Shown here in pieces: positions 1 through 4,840 of a stretch of 20,002 bases of DNA (positions are counted from its first letter, which is position 1; the number at the start of each line of letters is the position of its first letter). The notes below the pieces were generated by a model that was given only the letters and a program-made list of their open reading frames with translations, was not told the origin of the DNA and did no database searches. Source of the stretch: a virus; IMG/VR virus record IMGVR_UViG_3300031841_000030, positions 1-20,002 of that record; one strand, written 5' to 3'. Position numbers and translations under genes: made by a program.

Positions 1-2
1 TC

Positions 3-371
3 TGGTACGTTAGATGCGTTTAAATGATATATTCTTGCTGTTGTTGTTGTTGAAGATGTGTCAGATGAATTGCCGTATCCACCACACCAACCCGTGCCAC
101 CTGTATTGTTTCTTATATTAAAGCCAATTGTGCTATGATTTTTGTTTGACATTGCACTCGCCAGCGTATGCGTTATGTCGCCAGTTCCGTTATCTGTAAA
201 TGATGTTGCGTTGAAACTGTCCTCAACGGTATCGTCCAATTCTATACTGCAAAACGCCTTCGCCAACCCCTGTTGCAAATTAGTCGTGGTTGAGTTGCCC
301 TCGCCAGTAATCGCAATAGACCCAGCGGTGGCTATACCTGTAATTGTATCTACTTTAAGTATGCTTGCCAT
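3..371 (-). CDS. Accessory tail protein of the GDLA cassette family, C-terminus beyond the window
   Basis: Partial gene: 123 codons are visible and the 3' end runs off the left edge. The protein opens with MASILKVDTITG, then a block TAGSIAITGEGNSTTTNLQQ that is almost identical to the same block in the gene at 3236-3625. A DSFNATSFTDNGTGD stretch follows, the family's central motif. After that the sequence is unique and rich in Ser, Thr, Gly and Asn. No signal peptide, membrane segment or enzyme motif is visible. The start overlaps the stop of the preceding gene by one base (TAATG) and uses a GGAGA ribosome-binding site lying inside that gene. From memory, proteins with this motif layout are common and uncharacterised in marine phages. 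Placement behind the fibre gene suggests a virion tail or fibre-tip component, which is inference. A short ACA-codon run encodes four threonines near the visible end. Confidence 0.8.
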   Translation of the reverse strand, partial: MASILKVDTITGIATAGSIAITGEGNSTTTNLQQGLAKAFCSIELDDTVEDSFNATSFTDNGTGDITHTLASAMSNKNHSTIGFNIRNNTGGTGWCGGYGNSSDTSSTTTTARIYHLNASNVP

Positions 372-385
372 TATGCGAGGTCTCC
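371..385 (-). promoter_or_regulatory. Ribosome-binding site embedded in the Gly-Asp-Leu-Ala codons of the preceding gene
   Basis: GGAGA at 381-385 lies nine bases before the ATG at 371 and encodes Gly-Asp of the upstream protein's C-terminal GDLA. The stop TAA shares its last base with the start ATG (TAATG), a layout suited to termination-reinitiation. Confidence 0.75.
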
Positions 386-784
386 CATAATTGCAATCAT
401 GTGGTCTTGGTCAGAGTAAGAACTTCCTGTATATGTTCTTGATTGCACTTTTGTTGTTGTAGTGTTTCCGTCTGGACACCACCATTGATTAATATTATTA
501 GTAAGTGAAAGTTGTGCAGAGTATTCCCCATTTGCCATATTATTAGTATAATTATGAGTCATTAGACCAGTACCATCATCCTGCATAGATGCTACATTAA
601 AACTATCTTGAATGGTTGCACTAGGTTGTGTTGCAAAATTCCAACACTTACACAGCCCCTGAACAGTATTTTGTGTAGCAACGCCACCCTCTGCTACATA
701 AGTAGATGTATTATCCATCTTAACATTAGAACCGCCAGAGCCAGCCTTATCTACAATGGTATCTACATTTAATTGACTTGTCAT
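371..784 (-). CDS. Accessory tail protein of the GDLA cassette family
   Basis: A 137-residue protein. I start it at the ATG at 784, which gives an ATGA overlap with the preceding stop and matches the paralogs' beginning (MTSQLNVDTIVDKAGSGGSN). A longer reading would need a TTG start four codons upstream. The centre has IQDSFNVASMQDDGTG, the family motif, followed by a run typical of the family (THNYTNNMANGEY). The C-terminal half is divergent (WWCPDGNTTTTKV) and the protein ends IMGDLA. Its last codons include GGAGA, which sits nine bases before the next gene's ATG. Three Cys-containing positions (LCKCW and WWC) are unusual among the paralogs. No known enzymatic domain is visible. Likely an external tail or fibre-tip protein, by context only. 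Confidence 0.82.
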   Translation of the reverse strand: MTSQLNVDTIVDKAGSGGSNVKMDNTSTYVAEGGVATQNTVQGLCKCWNFATQPSATIQDSFNVASMQDDGTGLMTHNYTNNMANGEYSAQLSLTNNINQWWCPDGNTTTTKVQSRTYTGSSYSDQDHMIAIMGDLA

Positions 785-1239
785 ACGATGCTCCAATACC
801 CGTTAACAGTCACGGTTGCGTTCTGTGTGATTGGCCCTGCACTCACGCCATTCTCATCGCTGTCAATCGTAATGTCTGCAGAGATAGTCTGACCGTTCAG
901 ACGGATGATGCTGTTGTTGCCCTTGAATGGATAGCGTGTATCCGATTCAGTTTTGGTGTACGAGTTCGCAATGCTAAACGTATCGTAGGACACCATCTCA
1001 ACGATGTCATTTAGGGATGCCCCTGTAACTAACACAACGCTAGTACCTGTCGTAGCAGCATAGTCTGTACCCGGCTTGAGTAGCACACCATTCTGATACA
1101 CGTCTAGGTACAAGCTATCCTGATAAGTGAGTGTCTTACTGTCTGCGTCACTACCACTAAAACTAGTCTGACCAGCAGTAGCTTGGTAGACAAAGCGGTT
1201 GCGAACACCGAACTCTGGGGATTTACCTATGTAGGGCAT
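781..1239 (-). CDS. Tail-fibre domain protein (single beta-domain plus fibre-type tail)
   Basis: A 152-residue protein. The ATG at 1239 is preferred to an upstream TTG because it forms a TAATG overlap with the stop before it and has GAGGAG eight bases upstream. It begins MPYIGKSPEFGVRNRFVYQA, a start I recall from many marine-phage tail-fibre-related proteins. Residues of about 20-90 (TAGQTSFSGSD, LYLDVYQNGVLLKPGTDY) look like the small beta-sandwich often repeated in phage fibres. SYTKTESDTRY follows, like the collar motif of many fibres. The end (SAGPITQNATVTVNG) resembles the end of the 149-residue protein at 3996-4445. Probably a separate fibre segment or tip attached to the main fibre. 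Function is inferred from domain type and position. The gene's TGA overlaps the next ATG (ATGA). Confidence 0.8.
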   Translation of the reverse strand: MPYIGKSPEFGVRNRFVYQATAGQTSFSGSDADSKTLTYQDSLYLDVYQNGVLLKPGTDYAATTGTSVVLVTGASLNDIVEMVSYDTFSIANSYTKTESDTRYPFKGNNSIIRLNGQTISADITIDSDENGVSAGPITQNATVTVNGYWSIV

Positions 1240-1460
1240 TATGACCACTCCTCTGTGGGTGCAGTAGGCCAAGTAGGATTATCAGGCGTACTTTTTCTAA
1301 TGGTGCGGATGCTTGCACGATATGTAGAAAACAAGGAAACACAAGCATCTGTCAAGCCGCTATCTGGTAGTTGTGTCCAATCGGTTGCTTTAAGAAGCTG
1401 GTCAGCCGTTAGCTTAATATCATCGTTAGGTGCTATAGGAATATTTTTATAATTTGCCAT
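1239..1460 (-). CDS. Tail assembly chaperone-like protein (Phage_tail_APC type)
   Basis: A 73-residue protein. The C-terminal two thirds, with TDWTQLPDSGLTDACVSLF, then YRASIRTIRKS and PDNPTWPTAPTEEW, follow the pattern I know from the Pfam family Phage_tail_APC (phage tail assembly chaperone). That pattern is a DWTQL.D motif, a helix with YR...R, and a W-P proline-rich end. Proteins of this kind sit beside tail-fibre genes and are thought to help fibres fold or assemble. They are not expected to be enzymes. Here it lies between the C1q-like gene and a fibre-domain gene, so either could be its client. It starts four bases after the previous stop and ends in a TAATG overlap. The family call is from recalled pattern, not a search. 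Confidence 0.75.
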   Translation of the reverse strand: MANYKNIPIAPNDDIKLTADQLLKATDWTQLPDSGLTDACVSLFSTYRASIRTIRKSTPDNPTWPTAPTEEWS

Positions 1461-1464
1461 TGCT

Positions 1465-1962
1465 CTATCCTATATACATCATGCTAAAGTTATGTTTAAG
1501 ATTTGATGTGTCGGGTATTCCATATCGGTCATCAAAACCTACATAAATTTTATCACCCTCATCGCACTGATAAAATAATGTAGTGCCTGTGCTATATTGG
1601 CTATAATCATTAAAAGCAAAATGGTAAATTAAATTTGTATAAGTTGAACCATCATAATGATACATTATTGCAGAATTATAATTGGTTGTTGTAGTACTAG
1701 CAGTAACCCAAGTTATTTGATAAATACCACCAAATCCTGTTGGGATTTCTGCATAACCACCTGCGTTTAACAAACTACCAACATCAATATCTGTCGTTGT
1801 CCACGAGGTAATATAATCAAAATTAGTATTTGCTGCTGTTAATGATGTGCTTGTAGCGCAACCTCTGGCAGAAAAAATAGGACGCTGTGGATGTGCAACA
1901 CGACCACTGCTGTTAATGGTTAAGCCAGATATACCTGAACCTGTTACCTTAGTCAACGCCAT
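1465..1962 (-). CDS. C1q-like jelly-roll tail protein
   Basis: A 165-residue protein with the spacing of a C1q/TNF-like beta jelly roll: FSARG at 30-34, NFDYITSW near 48-55, FGGIYQITWVTAS at 77-89, a glycine-tyrosine strand near 100-115, LFYQCDEGDKIYVGFDD at 129-145 and a closing FSMMYIG at 159-165. Globular C1q domains trimerise and bind diverse ligands. In phages they are found at the ends of fibres, so a receptor-binding or fibre-capping role is plausible. The N-terminus (MALTKVTGSGISGLTINSSG) is a short linker of the kind that may dock to another fibre protein. The ribosome-binding site is GGAG seven bases before the ATG. A possible terminator-like hairpin precedes it, so it may have somewhat separate expression from the genes upstream. 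A profile search would settle the domain. Confidence 0.7.
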   Translation of the reverse strand: MALTKVTGSGISGLTINSSGRVAHPQRPIFSARGCATSTSLTAANTNFDYITSWTTTDIDVGSLLNAGGYAEIPTGFGGIYQITWVTASTTTTNYNSAIMYHYDGSTYTNLIYHFAFNDYSQYSTGTTLFYQCDEGDKIYVGFDDRYGIPDTSNLKHNFSMMYIG

Positions 1963-1973
1963 CTACCTACTCC

Positions 1974-2002
1974 AAAAAGGGGAAGCCCCACGCATTATGC
2001 GT
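1974..2002 (-). terminator. Tandem hairpins with T-tract, possible weak terminator
   Basis: On the minus strand a 5-bp hairpin with a three-base loop (1990-2002) contains the stop codon of the upstream gene. It is followed directly by GGGG-CTT-CCCC (1979-1989) and five T residues (1974-1978). The second stem is only four base pairs, so termination would be partial at best. The next gene's ribosome-binding site follows at once. Confidence 0.35.
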
Positions 2003-2366
2003 AAGGGCTATCACCAAGTACGTCTGTATCCCAAGCTGCTTTTAGTGCTGCAATATTAGCTGCATTAGTAATTGCAGATGCTGCTGGGGCATTACGAAGA
2101 TTATTCTTCTTTGTTACAGAAGCAGCTTGTGCATCTGTGTCACCAGCTTCAAGTGCTTTCATGTACACTACGTCTTCTGCTTCAAGCAGAGGCGCACGAA
2201 CTTCACGGATTTTGTCCTTGAAGATTACTTTGGCTGCGTCCATATCTTCTGATATAACTTTGCCACTCAATGACCATGCACCACGAAAGTGACGGTCAGA
2301 AGGAACGGTTGCCGCAGAAGCATCTATCTGATTCCCGTCCTTGTCTACGATGTATGTTGTTGCCAT
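1995..2366 (-). CDS. Tail-associated protein, possibly a fibre assembly chaperone
   Basis: A 123-residue protein. It starts at ATG 2366 behind GAGGAG. The middle, with RHFRGAWSLSGKVISEDMD, AKVIFKDKIREVRAPLLEAE and VYMKALEAGD, is mostly helical and charged. It resembles small proteins I recall next to tail-fibre genes in many phages, where a conserved FR-x-W motif leads into a KIR..R.P.L helix. An Ala-rich helical C-terminus follows. There is no signal peptide or membrane segment. The position between a likely chaperone-type gene (2380-2853) and a jelly-roll fibre protein suggests help with folding or attaching fibres. That role is inference. Confidence 0.6.
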   Translation of the reverse strand: MATTYIVDKDGNQIDASAATVPSDRHFRGAWSLSGKVISEDMDAAKVIFKDKIREVRAPLLEAEDVVYMKALEAGDTDAQAASVTKKNNLRNAPAASAITNAANIAALKAAWDTDVLGDSPYA

Positions 2367-2379
2367 TAGGTTTCTCCTC

Positions 2380-2853
2380 TTAGGCTGCTAAATCAGTGAC
2401 GGTTAGTTCTTCAGTTATCTTCCAAGCATTGCGCCACTCCCTAGTGCTTGGTAACTGTTCTTTGCTGCAAATAACCATCTTAGGTTTATTGCCTGTATTC
2501 CAATCCCGCCAAACGTGCTGGGGGCAGTCTTTCATAATTAGATACTCAATTGCCTGTTCTTCTGTCATGGCTTCTACTGGCTCAGTGTTATGCAGCAGAT
2601 AGCCACGAGTATGTTTTTTAAAGTCTGGCTGTGCTTCATCTTTAGCAAGTTCCCAGTATACCCACACTGGCGGTAGTATGCCGCCCTGTAACGCACAAGC
2701 CATCCAATTAGGGTCTGGTACAAGTATCTTAGCGCACTCGTCAATGCTGTCTTCGTAGACTACACGGTACTCTGATTGATAGCCCTCTAGGTTTTCTTTC
2801 GCCCAGCACAGTCTATCCCATAAGTGTGTGCCTTGAAATTCAGGTGTGTCCAT
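2380..2853 (-). CDS. Hypothetical tail-region protein, possible fibre assembly factor
   Basis: A 157-residue protein. The ATG at 2853 is chosen over an upstream TTG because it makes the TAATG overlap and lies nine bases after a GGAGA site. It begins MDTPEFQGTHLWDRLCWAKE and is rich in Trp and acidic residues, with several Cys. It looks like a compact soluble protein rather than a fibrous repeat: it lacks the Ser/Thr/Gly/Asn bias of its neighbours. The C-terminal part (KMVICSKEQLPSTREWRN) is the most distinctive. I do not recognise the family with confidence. It sits between a GDLA-family gene and another helical small protein, so a chaperone or assembly role for the neighbouring tail proteins is possible but unproven. 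Confidence 0.6.
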   Translation of the reverse strand: MDTPEFQGTHLWDRLCWAKENLEGYQSEYRVVYEDSIDECAKILVPDPNWMACALQGGILPPVWVYWELAKDEAQPDFKKHTRGYLLHNTEPVEAMTEEQAIEYLIMKDCPQHVWRDWNTGNKPKMVICSKEQLPSTREWRNAWKITEELTVTDLAA

Positions 2854-2867
2854 TATGCTAAGTCTCC
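2853..2867 (-). promoter_or_regulatory. Ribosome-binding site embedded in GDLA codons
   Basis: GGAGA at 2863-2867, nine bases before the ATG at 2853, encodes Gly-Asp of the upstream protein's GDLA end. Stop and start overlap as TAATG. Confidence 0.75.
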
Positions 2868-3236
2868 ATGAATGGTACAAATAGTATCTGTCATATTATA
2901 CTTCGTTGCGTTTGCAGCATATTTAGTTTCAAAACGAACAGACCCTGTTGCTATTGATGTAAGTTCCAAACCTGTGTAAAGATTACTAGAATCGTGGCTT
3001 CCTAAAACTAGAGGCGCATAATTTACATCCGCTAATGAACTTGTAAAATTATTAGTGAAGTCACCTGTACCGTGGTCTGTGATGCTACTGTGATTAAAAC
3101 TTCCTCTAGCCGCTGGTGTGGTCGCTGTTCCATCAAATGCCAGCCAATTCTTCGCACTACCATTCACAACGTACTGCGTATCAACCGACCCTGCGGTGCT
3201 GTGTTCCAGCGTATCTGCTACAATCTTTCCAGCCAT
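2853..3236 (-). CDS. Accessory tail protein of the GDLA cassette family
   Basis: A 127-residue protein. It starts MAGKIVADTLEHSTAGSVDT, keeping the family's xDTL/I and TAGS positions, but lacks the long GEGNSTTTNLQQ block seen in two paralogs. The centre, GSFNHSSITDHGTGDFT, matches the shared motif (SFN..S.TD.GTGD), followed by NNFTSSLADVNYAP. The C-terminal half differs from all paralogs and ends with IHGDLA. The start overlaps the previous stop (TAATG) and uses that gene's GGAGA. No enzyme motif is visible. Probably a virion protein at the tail or fibre tip, by context and family recall. Confidence 0.82.
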   Translation of the reverse strand: MAGKIVADTLEHSTAGSVDTQYVVNGSAKNWLAFDGTATTPAARGSFNHSSITDHGTGDFTNNFTSSLADVNYAPLVLGSHDSSNLYTGLELTSIATGSVRFETKYAANATKYNMTDTICTIHGDLA

Positions 3237-3250
3237 TATGCTAAATCTCC
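3236..3250 (-). promoter_or_regulatory. Ribosome-binding site embedded in GDLA codons
   Basis: GGAGA at 3246-3250, nine bases before the ATG at 3236, encodes Gly-Asp of the GDLA end of the gene at 3236-3625. TAATG overlap. Confidence 0.75.
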
Positions 3251-3625
3251 GTGTACTACGCCATTATGCTCTCTTTCTCTTGCTGTTGCACCATCTGTTC
3301 CATCTTGTATTTTTAATACAAAAGTGCTAGTTGCCCTAGAACTGTTAAATACAATTTCTGCATTATTTTGAGCAATAATTCCTACTGCTGCAAAGTTTGC
3401 ACTAGCCATATTTGAAGAAAACGTATAAGTATTATCCCCAGTACCATTATCTGTTAAACTAGCGATATTAAAACTGTCATCAATATTAGAACTTACATCA
3501 ACATTTAACCACGCCTTAGCCAACCCCTGCTGAAGATTAGTTGTCGTGCTATTACCTTCACCTGTTACAGCAATAGAGCCAGCAGTGCTTGTACCAGTGA
3601 GCGTGTTTACAAGAATGGTACTCAT
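3236..3625 (-). CDS. Accessory tail protein of the GDLA cassette family
   Basis: A 129-residue protein. Its first 40 residues hold TAGSIAVTGEGNSTTTNLQQ followed by GLAKAW, shared almost perfectly with the partial gene at the left end of the window. The central motif is DDSFNIASLTDNGTGD, then TFSSNMASANFAAVG. The C-terminal half is unique, with a charged stretch (GATAREREHNG), and it ends VVHGDLA. The ATG overlaps the preceding TGA as ATGA, with GGAGA six bases upstream. The conserved N-terminal block may be the part that attaches to the virion or binds a chaperone, and the variable C-terminal half the exposed part. This split is inference from the pattern of conservation. Confidence 0.83.
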   Translation of the reverse strand: MSTILVNTLTGTSTAGSIAVTGEGNSTTTNLQQGLAKAWLNVDVSSNIDDSFNIASLTDNGTGDNTYTFSSNMASANFAAVGIIAQNNAEIVFNSSRATSTFVLKIQDGTDGATAREREHNGVVHGDLA

Positions 3626-3999
3626 ACTAAGTCTCCTACTGAAACACTTGCGTCAAGTTCCATGTCTGTCGCTGTTGTGGTTTTATAAGTCAAGACTTGA
3701 TACCCTGTTGTAACTTGTGTAGTAACAGAGTTTCCACCCCCCCTTACGCTGGTGTCATTTTGACCGCTGGATGTATCTGAAGAAGAGGCAGTAGTGGCAA
3801 AACCCAGAGAAAGATTAGACGTAAAATTAGCCTGATGTCTTCCTGCAGCCGCATCGTCAACACTGCTTATATTAAAACTACCATCAATATTTGTGTTGGC
3901 GTGGTCGTACATTAAACGTGCTTTAGGAACTTCTTGCTTAGTCAGCGTAGCCGCACCGCCAGAGGTGTTCTGAATTGTATCTGCCTTTAACGTACTCAT
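3622..3999 (-). CDS. Accessory tail protein of the GDLA cassette family (divergent member)
   Basis: A 125-residue protein. It begins MSTLKADTIQNTSGG, the clearest form of the family start, and has NIDGSFNISSVDDAAAG in the centre, where the usual NGTGD is replaced. NFTSNLSLGFATTAS follows. The C-terminal half is rich in Ser, Thr, Gly and Asp and ends SVSVGDLV, a variant of GDLA. A run of seven G residues (3737-3743 on the plus strand as C) codes for part of Arg-Gly-Gly-Gly and could be a slippage site. The ATG forms an ATGA overlap with the gene before it. Likely a tail or fibre-tip component, by context. Confidence 0.8.
   Translation of the reverse strand: MSTLKADTIQNTSGGAATLTKQEVPKARLMYDHANTNIDGSFNISSVDDAAAGRHQANFTSNLSLGFATTASSSDTSSGQNDTSVRGGGNSVTTQVTTGYQVLTYKTTTATDMELDASVSVGDLV
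3625..3636 (-). promoter_or_regulatory. Ribosome-binding site embedded in GDLV codons
   Basis: GGAGA at 3632-3636 lies six bases before the ATG at 3625 and encodes Gly-Asp of the upstream protein's GDLV end. Stop and start overlap as ATGA. Confidence 0.7.
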
Positions 4000-4445
4000 A
4001 GCGTCACCAATGTACCACCAGATTCAACGGTGAGTGTCACACCGCTGGCTACTGTAAGTGGCCCTGTTACGTTAGCGTTCTCTGTTGCCAGAATGGTTGT
4101 GTTAGAACTAAGTGTTTGTGCGTTGGTACGAAAGATGCCGCTTGCCTTAAACGTACCCTTGTTTTCTGCGGCAGGTGTTACAGACGCTGCAGACACACCC
4201 ATGTAGATTACGAAGATGTTACCTGTTCCGCTTGATGGTGCTGCAGTAAAGGTGAGTGTTGTACCGTCTGGCACAGTGAACGCATCAACACTTTCCTGTA
4301 CGACACCATCTACAGATACAATGATGTCTTCCTGAGTTACCGTTTGGCTCAGAGTAAACGTGGTTGTAGACCCGTCACCATTAAACTCTTGGGTGGCAGG
4401 TCTAGCCTGAAAACTTGCAGTGATAGGATTACCGATTAAAGGCAT
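3996..4445 (-). CDS. Tail-fibre domain protein
   Basis: A 149-residue protein. Residues of about 17-85 (QEFNGDGSTTTFTLSQTV, then IIVSVDGVVQESVDAFTV, then LTFTAAPSSGTGNIFVIY) are a beta-domain found repeatedly in tail fibres: an F.GDG..TTFTL entry, a VSVDGV.Q turn and an exit strand. The second half (NKGTFKASGIFRTNAQTLSS, TGPLTVASGVTLTVESGG) looks like the repetitive beta-strand shaft that ends many marine-phage fibres. It starts ten bases after the previous stop, with AAGGA upstream, and ends in an ATGA overlap. It is probably a separate fibre segment that assembles with the 635-residue fibre. Confidence 0.82.
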   Translation of the reverse strand: MPLIGNPITASFQARPATQEFNGDGSTTTFTLSQTVTQEDIIVSVDGVVQESVDAFTVPDGTTLTFTAAPSSGTGNIFVIYMGVSAASVTPAAENKGTFKASGIFRTNAQTLSSNTTILATENANVTGPLTVASGVTLTVESGGTLVTL

Positions 4446-4455
4446 GGACTATTCC

Positions 4456-4782
4456 TTATGAACTGATGGTGTCAACTACAGAGACCCAAACATCTGCGCT
4501 GCTTGCAGTATCGGACTGTACCTTTAGTACGTCACTTGCTTGCATCACAACCTTTGCTCCACCATCAAGTACCTGCAAAGCTGACCCTGCTGGTATAGGT
4601 GCATCTTTAACAATGTAATAGTCGTTAGACCCATCGTTAATAAACACATCCATGTTGATTTGGGAAGTTGTAACATTAGCAATATTGATACCGATAAGAG
4701 CATCATCGGAATTGGCAGTACGCATAGTTACAGCGGCTGTACCAACATTCCTTGCAATGTTTCTTTCAAAATCCTGTGCCAT
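4456..4782 (-). CDS. Small virion-type tail protein, function unknown
   Basis: A 108-residue protein beginning MAQDFERNIARNVGTAAVTM. The rest is a predicted beta-rich domain (GINIANVTTSQINMDVFIN, DYYIVKDAPIPAGSALQVLD, then VMQASDVLKVQS). I recall close relatives as unnamed structural-type proteins in marine phages. The PIPAGSAL-to-DGG hairpin and the two VxV strands suggest a compact beta sandwich. It is the first gene behind a strong promoter at 4809-4837, with AGGAG just upstream of the ATG, so it and the genes after it may be made at high level. The exact role is unknown. Confidence 0.75.
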   Translation of the reverse strand: MAQDFERNIARNVGTAAVTMRTANSDDALIGINIANVTTSQINMDVFINDGSNDYYIVKDAPIPAGSALQVLDGGAKVVMQASDVLKVQSDTASSADVWVSVVDTISS

Positions 4783-4808
4783 GATTTCTCCTGAATACGA
4801 GTTACTTA

Positions 4809-4837
4809 ATTATACCATATTTATGTTTATTTGTCAA
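4809..4837 (-). promoter_or_regulatory. Consensus sigma70-type promoter for the accessory tail genes
   Basis: On the minus strand, TTGACA (4832-4837) and TATAAT (4809-4814) are separated by exactly 17 bases (4815-4831), matching the bacterial consensus at all twelve positions. Transcription would start near 4802 and reach the ATG at 4782 after about 20 bases carrying an AGGAG ribosome-binding site. It fills the short gap after the tail-fibre stop codon. The host RNA polymerase could use it directly. Confidence 0.85.
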
Positions 4838-4840
4838 GCA

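Noticed and set aside
35-55. Run of TTG/ACA triplets as a microsatellite
   Set aside because: It is only about four repeats and encodes a Thr run typical of these tail proteins. A similar short Thr run occurs in a paralog.
1240-1272. Longer start (TTG) for the fibre-domain gene at 781-1239
   Set aside because: The ATG at 1239 has a GAGGAG site, makes a TAATG overlap and matches the recalled family start, while the TTG has none of these.
3072-3371. Plus-strand reading frame across two cassette genes
   Set aside because: It is antisense to two coding genes, and its Cys-rich composition looks like a shadow of Ser/Thr/Gly-coding DNA.
1-4800. Diversity-generating retroelement acting on the tail cassettes
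   Set aside because: No reverse transcriptase or template/variable repeat pair is visible in the window. The paralogs differ throughout their C-terminal halves, not at adenine positions of one block.
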